DNA of 64,000 nt, taken from the NCBI GenBank assembly GCA_013298025.1, contig JAAFJE010000009.1:1-64000 (forward strand), in the 5' to 3' direction. Shown here one piece after another: positions 52,136 through 61,987 of this stretch. Under the pieces are notes generated by a model, which did not search any database, was not told the origin of the DNA, and saw only the letters and a program-made list of their open reading frames with translations. Origin of the DNA: Cytophagales bacterium. GTDB taxonomy: Bacteria > Bacteroidota > Bacteroidia > Cytophagales > Spirosomataceae. Positions within the stretch are counted from its first letter, which is position 1. Every line of letters starts with the position of its first letter. Both the position numbers and the translations under genes were made by a program.

Positions 52136-53812
52136 TTATTGTAATGCAAATTTGACAAAACCCGTGATAGATAATACAAGAAGAAATGTAAAGCTATACA
52201 TAAAAAATAGTAAAACAGATTTAACAATTGTTTTTGTCCAGTTTTGGCGATATACAATTTTAAGAGAAATGGTAAAATAAAGCATAAAGCCAAAAGTTAG
52301 TAATGAAAAAGCCATTTCCCAAGCGTTGAGCCACACGCCTGCTCCCACAATGATGAGCAACATCATCATAAAAATAGAGTGAATATGTATAGAAAAAATC
52401 AAGTGTTCATAATAAAAACGGGTATGTCCTTCTTCCAATTTGGGTATGCTTGGAAGGGGCTTTTTCTTGAAAAATTTTAGTACAAAAATAACCATGCTCC
52501 AAATAAAACCTATCCAACGAAAAGGATAACTGAGCGTGCTATGTGCTTTTTTACTGTAAACCATTTTTAATAAGAAGGCTACAATAGGCATCAAAATAAA
52601 CATCATAAAGGAGATAACCCCAACCCCGAAGTCGGTAAGCTCACGGATTGCCTTTTCGGCATCGTCGTCAAATGCCAATTGATAATAAGTCGTGTTTCGC
52701 AAAATCCCTCTGTCGATAAAAAGCCAGTACTTCGATTTGTTTCGTTTGTCTTTTAAAATGAGGCTGTCTAGTTCTTGGTTCGACATACCCAGTATGCGTT
52801 TGTGGTAAGCTCTGTTTTTAATATCACCTTTGCTTCCTTTTGCCTTAATGTGCTGTTTTCCAACGTTAAGTTTTACGGTGGCTTCATTTTTGATGGCATG
52901 CAACACCAAGGTGTATTCGATGCGTCCATTTCGACCAATTTTTTCGGTAAAATACTTCTGCATATCGCTATTCATATCAATAATCTCCTCGGTATTGGTC
53001 GTGTCAAGCGCCATTTGTTTTTGAATCGACAAAAGGGCAGGGCGTTGTTCTTCTGGGGGTAACTGTTCGATAATAGCACGTAAGGTATCATCTCGATGCA
53101 CGTTCATTTCGTCGAGAATCTCATCTGGTTCAATGTCGAAGTTTTCTACATACGCAATAAATCCTTTAACCGCTTTCAAGGATTTTTCTTTGGAAGAAAG
53201 CCTTTCGAGGTCTTTTTGTACTTGTGCTAGTTTCGTTTGATGGGTAGCAACCAAGAGCGAATCTTGTTCTCTTTTGACTGAATCTATTTGCAGTGTTAAG
53301 GCTTCTATTTGTGCTTTGAGTAGTTTCTTTTGTGCTTTTACGGCATTAATTTTTTTCTCATGCCGGTCATTGGCTTGTTGCAATGCCAATGAATCTTGTT
53401 TCCCTTCGGTATGACGCTTGTCTTGATTTACACCTTTGATAAATCCATCGACAAAGTCTCGGTAAAAATCGGGTTTCTCCAATGCCATGTTTAGCACTTC
53501 GTCGAAAACTAAGAAAAATACAAATGAGGTAAGCAGATACAGGCGTATAGGCGGTACGTATCGGGCTCGTCGTCCTTCTAAAAAGTCCTTGGTGATTTTG
53601 CCAGGATACAAAAAAATAGCCTTGGCTGTATTATAAAATTTGGTATCAAAGTTGGTAATGCCTTCAAATACATCATATAACAATTGTCCAATCCCGACTT
53701 TTAAGTCGTGATTTTCTTGTCCGCAGGTGGCACAAAAGTTATCATCAGGGTTTAACATATTGTGGCAGTTGTGACAAACTTCCACTTTTCGTCTTTTCTT
53801 GTGGATAGACAT
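52136..53812 (-). CDS. DUF3667 zinc-ribbon membrane protein with a coiled-coil insertion
   Basis: This 558-residue protein starts with a zinc ribbon (CHNCH at about 13-17, CATCG at about 28-32) and the DUF3667 block GIGQLLYDVFEGITNFDTKF, then FLEGRRARYVPPIRLYLLTSFVFFLVF. A charged coiled coil of about 100 residues (about 145-245) is inserted before the remaining membrane helices (about 385-555). Usual members lack so long an insertion. The function is unknown; partnership with the downstream VIT transporter gene is inferred only from spacing. Confidence 0.8.
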   Translation of the reverse strand: MSIHKKRRKVEVCHNCHNMLNPDDNFCATCGQENHDLKVGIGQLLYDVFEGITNFDTKFYNTAKAIFLYPGKITKDFLEGRRARYVPPIRLYLLTSFVFFLVFDEVLNMALEKPDFYRDFVDGFIKGVNQDKRHTEGKQDSLALQQANDRHEKKINAVKAQKKLLKAQIEALTLQIDSVKREQDSLLVATHQTKLAQVQKDLERLSSKEKSLKAVKGFIAYVENFDIEPDEILDEMNVHRDDTLRAIIEQLPPEEQRPALLSIQKQMALDTTNTEEIIDMNSDMQKYFTEKIGRNGRIEYTLVLHAIKNEATVKLNVGKQHIKAKGSKGDIKNRAYHKRILGMSNQELDSLILKDKRNKSKYWLFIDRGILRNTTYYQLAFDDDAEKAIRELTDFGVGVISFMMFILMPIVAFLLKMVYSKKAHSTLSYPFRWIGFIWSMVIFVLKFFKKKPLPSIPKLEEGHTRFYYEHLIFSIHIHSIFMMMLLIIVGAGVWLNAWEMAFSLLTFGFMLYFTISLKIVYRQNWTKTIVKSVLLFFMYSFTFLLVLSITGFVKFALQ

Positions 53813-53910
53813 AGTAACAATCAGTTCTTTTAGTGTGTTGAGGAGGTTTTGATAAAGTCACTGCTATTCTTAGGCATGGCTTCATACATTAAAAATAGTA
53901 TTTTTTTCAT

Positions 53911-53945
53911 AAAAAAAGGAGAAACCCAACAAGGTTTCTCCTTTC
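53911..53945 (-). terminator. recA terminator
   Basis: The arms AAAGGAGAAACC and GGTTTCTCCTTT have T-tracts on the minus strand, 22 nt after the recA stop. Confidence 0.85.
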
Positions 53946-53967
53946 CACCACACAGAAATGCTTTTCT

Positions 53968-55050
53968 TTATTCGTCTAAGGGCGAGCCATCGTCTTCTAC
54001 GCCTCCTTCGGGGTCGAGTAGGGCTTTGTCGTCGCCTTTTACTTTCTCTTTAATTTTGGCTTCAAGTTCGTCCATCAATTCTGGATTGTCCTTGATTAAA
54101 TCTTTCACGGCATCTCGTCCTTGTCCTAAACGATTGCTGTTGTAGCTAAACCACGAACCCGATTTTTTTACAATTTCGAGGTCAACGGCCAAATCTAATA
54201 CCTCTCCAGCTTTAGAGATACCTTCGCCATACATGATGTCGAACTCTACCACTTTGAAAGGAGGGGCTAATTTGTTTTTTACCACTTTTACTTTCGTGCG
54301 GTTGCCTATAATGTTATCGGCACCTTCTTTGATTTGTCCTATTCGACGAATATCCATCCGAATCGAAGAGTAAAATTTCAAGGCATTACCCCCTGTGGTT
54401 GTTTCGGGGCTACCAAACATTACGCCAATTTTATCACGTAATTGGTTGATGAAAATACAGCAACAACGGGTTTTGTTGACCACCCCTGCCAATTTACGTA
54501 AAGCTTGCGACATCAAGCGGGCTTGCAAACCCATTTTTGAATCGCCCATTTCGCCTTCCAATTCTGCTTTTGGCACTAAGGCAGCAACCGAGTCGATTAC
54601 GCAAATATCTATCGCTCCCGAACTGATGAGCTGTTCGGCAATTTCAAGGGCTTGTTCGCCGTGGTCGGGTTGAGAAATGAGCAATTGACTGGTATCAATT
54701 CCGAGTTTTTCGGCATAGTTTTTATCAAAAGCGTGTTCGGCATCAATAAATGCCGCCAAGCCGCCACCTTTTTGGGCTTCGGCAATACAGTGCATCGCCA
54801 AGGTTGTTTTACCCGACGATTCTGGCCCGTAAATCTCTACAATTCTGCCCCTTGGTACGCCCCCGATGCCCAAGGCCAAATCTAAGCCAAGCGAGTTGGT
54901 CGAAATAACGGGGATGTCCATTACTTTGCTATCCGACAATCGCATGACTGTCCCTTTACCGTAGGCTTTGTCTAAACGCTCAAGCGTTGACTGTAGGGCT
55001 TTCAATTTTTCGGCTGCTGGATTGGCAGCCTCTGCTTGTTGCTTTGCCAT
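53968..55050 (-). CDS. recA: recombinase RecA
   Basis: This 360-residue RecA has the core motifs [16 protein letters not shown], Walker [12 protein letters not shown], the EHAFD box, [18 protein letters not shown] (loop L1 region) and [21 protein letters not shown] (L2). It forms the strand-exchange filament on single-stranded DNA. The C-terminus is acidic, ending [12 protein letters not shown]. The length is normal. The ATG is preceded by a 440-bp AT-rich gap. Confidence 0.97.
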   Translation of the reverse strand: MAKQQAEAANPAAEKLKALQSTLERLDKAYGKGTVMRLSDSKVMDIPVISTNSLGLDLALGIGGVPRGRIVEIYGPESSGKTTLAMHCIAEAQKGGGLAAFIDAEHAFDKNYAEKLGIDTSQLLISQPDHGEQALEIAEQLISSGAIDICVIDSVAALVPKAELEGEMGDSKMGLQARLMSQALRKLAGVVNKTRCCCIFINQLRDKIGVMFGSPETTTGGNALKFYSSIRMDIRRIGQIKEGADNIIGNRTKVKVVKNKLAPPFKVVEFDIMYGEGISKAGEVLDLAVDLEIVKKSGSWFSYNSNRLGQGRDAVKDLIKDNPELMDELEAKIKEKVKGDDKALLDPEGGVEDDGSPLDE

Positions 55051-55494
55051 TTCAAATATAAGTTACAACGACCCCACAGGGGAACGTCTTTCTCAAGGTT
55101 TATATCGTGATGATATTTTCTATTTAGACTTAAATATAAAGAAAAAGTAACGGAAAAAAACAAAAAAATTAGCACAAGTAATTTCGATGAGTAGGAAACA
55201 TACCCTTGCTTGATTTGTAATTCCTCTGTGAAATTACAAGTTTTTTCAATAAAAAAAGTATTTTATGTAAAATATTTTTTCTTTAAAATGGGTATATTTT
55301 TTATTTATGAATAAAAAATAAAGATTTTAGCTTACTGAAATTAGCATTTTATTTTATCGAATAATACAAGCGTAGGGTTTTACAGACGATATAAGATGGT
55401 GCAAAAAAGAAGGAAATAGGCGGATTTCATCTTTTGGATTTCGGATTGCCAAAAAAAAGTTTTTTTTTCGTGTTCCGAAAGAGAAGCGTTACGT
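55051..55494. other. 444-bp intergenic region between recA and a divergent aminopeptidase gene
   Basis: Strongly AT-rich. Near recA there is a small dyad, CCCC-aca-GGGG (55072-55082), in its leader. A weak hairpin with arms ttgtaatt/aattacaa lies around 55216-55240, followed by a T-run. No ORF, no LexA-type box that I recognise. Confidence 0.4.
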
Positions 55495-56553
55495 ATGGAA
55501 GCATTGAAAAAGCAAAGAAGATTCAAAAAAAGATGGGCTGTAGGCGGTGTGTTGGGAGCTATCGTACTACTGGCATTATGGCAATGGAACTGGACAGTCT
55601 ATTACTACCAACAAGCCAAAGGGGGGCTAAACATTGCCTTTAATACACGTCCCTTGGCAGCAGTATTGCAAGATACAAGCGTAGCCGATTCGCTCAAAGC
55701 ACGCATCCGACTCATTGCCGACATCAAGCGTTTTGCCCTTGATTCGCTGCATTTACAAGATAATCCGAAGGTGTATCAAACCTTATTCGACCAGCAAGGC
55801 AAGCCCTTGGTGTATTTGCTTACAGTTGCCGAGCCTTACGAAATGAAGGGCGTTGATTTTTCCTTTCCGATTATTGGCACATTTAAGTATAAAGGCTTTT
55901 TCGATTCAACACGTGCTTGGCAAGAAGAAGCCCAATGGAAAAAACGAGGCTACGATACCGACATGGGCGAAGGCATTGCCTACTCTACGTTGGGCTGGCT
56001 ACCCGAACCCATTTTGTCGAATATGCTGTTTTATTCGGAAGGGAAATTGGCAAGTTTGATTATTCATGAAATGACACACGGCACTATTTTCGTAAAAAAC
56101 GACCACGAAACCAGCGAAAACCTCGCTAATTTTATTGGCGACTACGGCGCCGAACGCTACTTACAAGCCAAGTATGGTACACAATCAAAGCAATATTTGC
56201 ATTATATCCAAGGCAAAAAAATAAGAGAACCTTTAGTCAAGTTCATGAATAAAAGTACGTTACAGCTCGATAGCCTTTATCAAAGCTTTCGTGCGTCGCA
56301 TTCAAAAACGTATAAAGAAGCATCGAAACAAGCATTTATCAAAAAAATCATGTATCAACGCCAAGCCCTGATTCGGCAGTTGCGAGGCGATACTACAGCC
56401 CCCAAGCCCATTCTTGAATTGCCAAACAATGCCTATTTTATAGGCTTCAAGACCTATCATGCCAAACAAAACCAGTTTGAGCAACTATTTTATCAACAAT
56501 TTCGAGGCGATTATCCACGCTTTTTAGCTTATTTGAAAGCGAAATATCCATAA
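55495..56553 (+). CDS. putative zinc aminopeptidase (PF10023-like)
   Basis: This 352-residue protein has an N-terminal membrane anchor (WAVGGVLGAIVLLALWQW, about 14-31), then the domain of predicted aminopeptidases. The zinc motif HEMTH lies in SLIIHEMTHGTIFVKND, with a downstream glutamate in SENLANFIGDYGAERYL (ENLA-x-x-x-G-D). It would be an anchored envelope metallopeptidase. The MgtC gene follows after 13 nt in the same direction. Confidence 0.8.
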   Translation: MEALKKQRRFKKRWAVGGVLGAIVLLALWQWNWTVYYYQQAKGGLNIAFNTRPLAAVLQDTSVADSLKARIRLIADIKRFALDSLHLQDNPKVYQTLFDQQGKPLVYLLTVAEPYEMKGVDFSFPIIGTFKYKGFFDSTRAWQEEAQWKKRGYDTDMGEGIAYSTLGWLPEPILSNMLFYSEGKLASLIIHEMTHGTIFVKNDHETSENLANFIGDYGAERYLQAKYGTQSKQYLHYIQGKKIREPLVKFMNKSTLQLDSLYQSFRASHSKTYKEASKQAFIKKIMYQRQALIRQLRGDTTAPKPILELPNNAYFIGFKTYHAKQNQFEQLFYQQFRGDYPRFLAYLKAKYP

Positions 56554-56566
56554 AAATACGGTATTT

Positions 56567-57229
56567 ATGAACGATTTTGAAATACTCTGGCATCACGTTA
56601 TTTACAATGAGCATTTGCTCAAATTGCTGGCCTCTGCCGCCGTTGGAGCAATTATCGGAGCAGAAAGAGAATACCACAGCAAATCGGCAGGGCTACGTAC
56701 CTTTACGCTGATATGTCTTGGTTCAACTATTTTTACCATTCTTTCCGAAAAAGTAGGGCTAAATACCTCGCCCGATAGGATTTCGGCCAATATCGTAACA
56801 GGCGTAGGTTTTTTGGGGGCAGGTATTATTTTTAAGGTAGATGACCGGGTAAAAGGGCTTACAACGGCGGCAATTATTTGGGTGACGGCAGCTTTGGGCA
56901 TGGCTATTGGCGATGGTCATATCCTGTTGTCTTTTCTTGGAGCTTTTATCGTGTTTGGTATTTTACAGTTTTTTATCACATTTGAGAAATGGATTCATCG
57001 TTACGGCGAAACCCGTAATTACCGTATCATGGTGAAACAAAACGAAGATGGATTTCCTAAAATAGATGACTATTTCAAACAATTACGAATGCAGGCTAAA
57101 AAAGGAAAACAAACCTACAAAGATGGTGTTATCGTTTGTACGTGGTCGGTGAGGGGTAAAAGCGTAAAACACGAACGCCTAGCCAAAAAACTGATGAACG
57201 ATAGCAGAGTATTAGAGCTAGAGTTTTGA
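56567..57229 (+). CDS. MgtC/SapB family membrane protein
   Basis: This 220-residue protein has four or five N-terminal hydrophobic segments with the MgtC signature KLLASAAVGAIIGAEREYHSKSAGLRTFTL, then GVGFLGAGIIF, then GLTTAAIIWVTAALGMAIG, and a small cytoplasmic C-terminal domain. Relatives help growth at low Mg2+ or modulate the F-ATPase. Only 13 nt separate it from the aminopeptidase gene, so they form an operon. Confidence 0.9.
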   Translation: MNDFEILWHHVIYNEHLLKLLASAAVGAIIGAEREYHSKSAGLRTFTLICLGSTIFTILSEKVGLNTSPDRISANIVTGVGFLGAGIIFKVDDRVKGLTTAAIIWVTAALGMAIGDGHILLSFLGAFIVFGILQFFITFEKWIHRYGETRNYRIMVKQNEDGFPKIDDYFKQLRMQAKKGKQTYKDGVIVCTWSVRGKSVKHERLAKKLMNDSRVLELEF

Positions 57230-57963
57230 TATAGGTATAATAAATGTATTTTTGAGTATTAATACTTAATTTTTATAGAAACTGAACTGAACTTTAGTCT
57301 TTGAAAAGAGTACTAAACTTTAGTCATAAAACGAATAAAAAGTATTTTGTGCAAAATAGTACACATACCCGAAAAATAAATAATAAAGCCATAAAGTAAG
57401 AAAACTGTTATTCAAAGCAGAAAAATATCATTTTGTAAAAATTCATTCATGACAAAAAACGACTAAAAACGACTACTCAACGGCAAAAATACTCCAAACA
57501 GGGGCAATTTTGATTATTTCATATAAAATACTATCACCAAGTGGTGTTATTGACTATTTTTGTATAGTAGTTATTTTAATAGTTACAATTATTGAAATAA
57601 AATACGCCCTTATGAATTTAGTATCATAAAAAATTTGCACAACAAATACATCAGTACCCAAGATTATTGCATCAAACTATTGGATTATTGTTTTAAATTT
57701 TAACGACTCCGACTATTAAATCTTCCATGAATGTTGATACAAGTATCGATACTACATTTGTTTTGCCATATTACCTCTTAAACAAAAGATTGTAAAAATG
57801 CTTTTTAAACCTATTGTATAAAAAACAAAGGTGTTTTCCGACATCCACAATAGTGCTAAAACGTTCGTACAATGTTGAATACCCTTAGTAGGACTACCTA
57901 CCACAACCCCTTGATATTAGATTCCCAGAAAGGAATAGCTTAATCTGATAAAAGAGCACAACT
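57230..57963. other. 734-bp AT-rich intergenic region with short repeats and promoter candidates
   Basis: The largest gene-free stretch in the window. It holds a direct repeat AACTTTAGTC at 57290-57299 and 57316-57325 (26-bp period), a tandem aaacgact pair near 57455-57475, and a CACCA-ag-TGGTG dyad at 57535-57546. TATTTTTG at 57555-57562 (exact -7 box) sits 9 nt after the dyad, about 400 nt before the hybrid kinase. No ORF or tRNA seen. It probably carries the kinase's regulatory region, or an untranslated RNA. Confidence 0.4.
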
Positions 57964-59667
57964 ATGACATTGGCAGCAAAACCCCAGAATGAAAAAGAGC
58001 GCTTGGCGGCCTTGGAAGAGTATCATATCTTAGATACTTTACCCGAACAAGACTTCGATGCAATTATCAAAATTGCTTCCGAAATTTGCCATACGCCTAT
58101 CTCTCTCATCTCGATTGTAGATAAAGACAGGCAGTGGTTTAAAGCCAAAAATGGGCTAGAGGTTGACGAAACCCCTAGAGATGTTTCGTTTTGTGCTCAT
58201 GCTATTTTACAGCCAGACACTCCGATGGTGGTAAATGATGCACGAAAAGATAACCGATTTTTCGACAATCCGCTTACGATTGGTGCTCCGAACGTAATCT
58301 TTTATGCAGGTGTGCCTTTGGTTACGCCCGAGGGCTATCCACTTGGAACGCTTTGCGTCATTGATAACCAGCCTAAAACACTTACAGAAGAGCAACTGGT
58401 AGCCTTGAGAGCCTTGGCAAGCCAAGTAATGGGACAGTTTGAGTTACGCAAAAAAGCTTTAGAATTAGAACGCATTAGTGACGATTTAGAGCGAAAAAAT
58501 AGAGAGCTTTGGGAAGCAAAAGAAGAACTAGAGGAGGCATTGAAGGCAAAATCGACCTTTTTGTCGATGATGAGCCACGAAATCAGAACGCCTCTTCATG
58601 CAATATTGGGTAATATCAATTTGCTCCTCGAAGAGTCGCCTCGTCCCGACCAAGAAGCACCTTTGAGTGTGCTGAAATTTACGGGCGAAACCTTGCTTTC
58701 TATTATCAATGATATTTTAGATTATAGCAAACTTGAAGCCAATAAGGTACAGCTCGAAAAAATACCTTTTAATATTCGAGATTTGATTGCCAATATTGTA
58801 AGTATCAATGCCCACCGAGCAAGAGAAAGAGGCAATGCAATCAAAGTTGAGATTGCCGAAGATGTGCCTTCGTACCTTTCAGGCGACCCTACTCGCTTGG
58901 TGCAGGTCATCAACAACTTGGTGTCAAATGCTGTTAAGTTTACCAAAAAAGGAAGTGTTACAATCAAAATTTCTATCATCGAATACGGCGAAACGTTTGA
59001 TAAATTGCTGTTTGAAATAATTGATACAGGCATTGGTATTCCGAAAGAAGCACTTGATAATATTTTTGAAGAATTTGCTCAGGCTTCTTCTGTCACGACA
59101 CGCCAATTTGGCGGTACCGGCTTGGGCTTGGCTATTATTCGTAAACTGCTCCGCTTGTTCAATAGCAATATTCAAGTAAAAAGTGAGGTAGGGCAGGGGT
59201 CTAATTTTTATTTTACCATCCAATCTCCCAAAGTCCTTGCCCCACATACCCGCAAAACAATTGAAACAGAATATGATTTCAAAGGTTTTGATGTGCTGGC
59301 TGTCGATGACAATGAAATTAACCTACGGATTATCAGTAAAAATTTAGAGAAAAAAGGCGTTTCGGTGCAAACCTTTTTCTCACCAATTGAAGCACTTGCG
59401 TCGGTGCGTTCGGGGACAAAATACGATTTAGTAATTGTTGATTTGCAAATGCCTGAAATGAATGGTTTTGAATTGGCCGCCGAAATTCGGAAGGTTTTGC
59501 CTCATGTGCCCATTATTGCAAGCTCGGCCGATAGCAACAACGAAACGCTGGAGTTGGCCTTACAGTCGGGTATGAACGACTACCTGCTCAAGCCGCATAC
59601 GCCCAATGATATGTATATTTTGCTGGCCAAACATTTGCTCTTCAAAAACGAAGATGTGGAAGGCTAG
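57964..59667 (+). CDS. hybrid sensor histidine kinase (GAF-HisKA-HATPase-REC)
   Basis: This 567-residue cytoplasmic protein has a GAF domain at about 20-165 (EQDFDAIIKIASEICHTPISLISIVDKDRQWFKA). A coiled coil follows at about 165-195, then HisKA with the phospho-His in MMSHEIRTPLHAILG and HATPase with NLVSNAVKFTKKG, IDTGIGIP and GGTGLGLAI. A C-terminal receiver has its Asp in YDLVIVDLQMPEMNGF. There is no membrane span or output domain, so it probably passes phosphate to another protein. A perfect palindromic terminator follows. Confidence 0.93.
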   Translation: MTLAAKPQNEKERLAALEEYHILDTLPEQDFDAIIKIASEICHTPISLISIVDKDRQWFKAKNGLEVDETPRDVSFCAHAILQPDTPMVVNDARKDNRFFDNPLTIGAPNVIFYAGVPLVTPEGYPLGTLCVIDNQPKTLTEEQLVALRALASQVMGQFELRKKALELERISDDLERKNRELWEAKEELEEALKAKSTFLSMMSHEIRTPLHAILGNINLLLEESPRPDQEAPLSVLKFTGETLLSIINDILDYSKLEANKVQLEKIPFNIRDLIANIVSINAHRARERGNAIKVEIAEDVPSYLSGDPTRLVQVINNLVSNAVKFTKKGSVTIKISIIEYGETFDKLLFEIIDTGIGIPKEALDNIFEEFAQASSVTTRQFGGTGLGLAIIRKLLRLFNSNIQVKSEVGQGSNFYFTIQSPKVLAPHTRKTIETEYDFKGFDVLAVDDNEINLRIISKNLEKKGVSVQTFFSPIEALASVRSGTKYDLVIVDLQMPEMNGFELAAEIRKVLPHVPIIASSADSNNETLELALQSGMNDYLLKPHTPNDMYILLAKHLLFKNEDVEG

Positions 59668-59716
59668 AAAGGTTTTTGAACAATAAAACTATTTTCAACG
59701 AATAATATTTGTAGAT

Positions 59717-59748
59717 AAAAAGGTAGTGTCATGACACTACCTTTTTTT
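59717..59748 (+). terminator. terminator after hybrid kinase
   Basis: The palindrome AAAAAGGTAGTGTCATGACACTACCTTTTTTT (described as arms AAAGGTAGTGTCA/TGACACTACCTTT) is perfect and followed by T residues. Confidence 0.88.
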
Positions 59749-59896
59749 ATGCTTTGGGTTTAGTTTTGAAGCTAAGGAAATACAATATTTAATCAAGAGC
59801 TTTAAAAAGAGCGTATTATAAATAAATATAAAATCCATTAAATAATTTTTGGATAAAAAAAATATTCAAAATTGTTTTTGTTTTGAGTAAATTATG

Positions 59897-59904
59897 TATT
59901 TTTG
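59897..59904 (+). promoter_or_regulatory. -7 promoter box for DoxX-like gene
   Basis: TATTTTTG, an exact TAnnTTTG match 43 nt before the ATG, with T/G-rich sequence upstream. Confidence 0.5.
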
Positions 59905-59947
59905 TCTAGTTGAATTATTTTAAATAAATCTCTAATGCTTACAAATC

Positions 59948-60319
59948 ATGGAAGAAACGAAAAAACTCAAGATTATTTATTGGATTAGCACAGGTATTTT
60001 AGCCCTTTTTATTTTACCTGGCATATTCTTCATGAATAGCGAAATGGCAAAAGCTGGAACACAGCATTTAGGTTTACCCGAATGGTTCAGAATAGAAACG
60101 AGTATTGGTTCTTTTCTTGGAGGTGTTTTTTTAATTCTCCCTTGGATTGGCCCACGCTTGAAAGAGTGGACCTATGTTGCCTTGGGCATCACCTACATTT
60201 CGGCATTGATTGCCCATCTTTCCGTTGATGGCATGGTTGCCGAATCGTTTATGCCACTTGTTACTTTTGCCTTGTTGCTTACGTCTTATGTAACTTATCA
60301 TAAGGTAATCAAGCAATAA
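59948..60319 (+). CDS. DoxX-like membrane protein
   Basis: This 123-residue protein has four transmembrane helices: about 10-28 (YWISTGILALFILPGIFF), 50-68, 75-93 and 98-117. It has the DoxX_2 layout, including a HLGLPEWFRIE loop after helix 1. Members are small quinone- or thiol-linked membrane proteins of poorly known role. It is monocistronic and convergent with the GH32 gene. Confidence 0.82.
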   Translation: MEETKKLKIIYWISTGILALFILPGIFFMNSEMAKAGTQHLGLPEWFRIETSIGSFLGGVFLILPWIGPRLKEWTYVALGITYISALIAHLSVDGMVAESFMPLVTFALLLTSYVTYHKVIKQ

Positions 60320-60370
60320 AAGGTCTTGTTTTACCAAAACCTTTCATCAAATATCATTATTAAATTTACC

Positions 60371-61942
60371 CTAAAAAGCTCCTTTCAATGGCTGTATAGC
60401 AAAGTATTGCACGTGGCTTGTGCCGTGGGTTTGCATGATCTGTATTTTTGTAAAAGGAGTAGCTGGAAAAAACAACTCTGTCATGTTTATCGTGCCTTTA
60501 TCGGCAAATAACTCGGCGGAAGAAACATCAAAAAATACCTGTAATTCAATGGTTTTTGTATCAAGAATGCGTGGTGCAACATGAATTTGCTTGGCAAAAT
60601 CTGTAGAAAAATCGTTCTTGCCTGCCTTGATACGGTTGCTAAAAAACTGTTTGTTTACTAAATCATATCCTACTGTATAAACCTCTTTTTGCGTATTTGA
60701 AAATTCTATTATGAGTTCTCCTTGAGGTTGTTGCGGTACATCGAAACGTAGCGTAACAACCGATAGGGTAGGGGCAAAAGTCAACGCTGGCTCGAAGGGC
60801 TTATCTGATTTTAGCTGAATAGCTCGTGCTTCATATTTTTGCGGAAGAAACAACTTTTTGACTTCCTTTACGGGTAAAGATGCCAGCCGATAGCCTTGTT
60901 TCGTAGCAACCAACGCCAAGGTTCTAGGCAAGGTATTGGCACTACGCCAAGTATCTGTTGGCACTTGGTTGGCATAGTCCCAGTTGCTCATCCATCCCAA
61001 GAAAATACGCCTGCCGTCTTCCTTCGGCACATCCGACCACGTTACGCCAGCATAATTGTCACGGCCATGGTCAAGCCAAATCGCTTTGTTACGTTGTAAA
61101 CTTTCTTCAAATTTTTTGTCTAGTTGAAAAACGTTTCCATCAAAATCACCAATGAAATATTGCGTAGCCGAGCCATGATTGGGCCCTCCGGGATTGATGC
61201 TACTGAGTAAAACCCATCGGGTTTGTTGGGTGCTAGGGTCTTGTAACATAAAAAAATCAGGACATTCCCATACGCCACCGTGTGCACCCCATGTTTTGCC
61301 AAAGCTACTGGCATATTGCCATTGCAAAAGATTGGATGATACCCAAAATTCTACATGGTCTTGCACCGCCAGTACCATTACCCACTGTTGATGGATGTTG
61401 TCCCAACTTACTTTGGGGTCTCTGAAATCTTTGATACCTTGGTTCGGAATCACAGGATTGCCTGCGTATTTTGTCCAAGTACGCCCTTTATCGTGGCTGT
61501 AAGCAATCGCCTGTGATTGAAAATTTGTTGCTCCACGCTTTTCGGCAGCCATGTCATGATACGTAAATATGGCTATCAGCGGAGGCTCATTGTTTTTTCC
61601 TAACCCACTGGTATTATGCCAATCAACCACTGCACTGCCCGAAAAAATATAGCCTAGACTATCGGGATAAAGGGCAATGGGCAGATGTTGCCAATGAACC
61701 AAATCGGTACTGACGGCATGACCCCAGTGCATAGGCCCCCAAACGGTAGCGTCTGGATAATGTTGGTAAAACAAATGGTATTCGCCAGCATAATAAACCA
61801 TACCATTGGGGTCGTTCATCCAAGCTTTGGGGGGCGTAAAATGATAGGCTGGGCGATGGCGTTCTTGGGCATACATAGTATTGAGATACAACACAAATAC
61901 ACACAGCAAGCAACGAGTGCTTGCGAAAATTGGCTTTAACAT
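60371..61942 (-). CDS. glycoside hydrolase family 32 (levanase/fructanase-like), secreted
   Basis: This protein of about 523 residues has a signal peptide ending TMYAQ (about 26) and the GH32 five-bladed propeller. Its nucleophile lies in WMNDPNGM (Asp about 41), the transition-state Asp in FRDPKV, and the acid/base Glu in VWECPDFF. A C-terminal beta-sandwich follows. It hydrolyses beta-fructans or sucrose-type bonds outside the cytoplasm. I chose the ATG at 61942; a TTG lies at 61948. No SusCD pair or fructokinase is adjacent. Confidence 0.93.
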   Translation of the reverse strand: MLKPIFASTRCLLCVFVLYLNTMYAQERHRPAYHFTPPKAWMNDPNGMVYYAGEYHLFYQHYPDATVWGPMHWGHAVSTDLVHWQHLPIALYPDSLGYIFSGSAVVDWHNTSGLGKNNEPPLIAIFTYHDMAAEKRGATNFQSQAIAYSHDKGRTWTKYAGNPVIPNQGIKDFRDPKVSWDNIHQQWVMVLAVQDHVEFWVSSNLLQWQYASSFGKTWGAHGGVWECPDFFMLQDPSTQQTRWVLLSSINPGGPNHGSATQYFIGDFDGNVFQLDKKFEESLQRNKAIWLDHGRDNYAGVTWSDVPKEDGRRIFLGWMSNWDYANQVPTDTWRSANTLPRTLALVATKQGYRLASLPVKEVKKLFLPQKYEARAIQLKSDKPFEPALTFAPTLSVVTLRFDVPQQPQGELIIEFSNTQKEVYTVGYDLVNKQFFSNRIKAGKNDFSTDFAKQIHVAPRILDTKTIELQVFFDVSSAELFADKGTINMTELFFPATPFTKIQIMQTHGTSHVQYFAIQPLKGAF

Positions 61943-61987
61943 ATTCAATGTTGTTGATAAAAATGGTTAATGAAATAAACAAAAATA

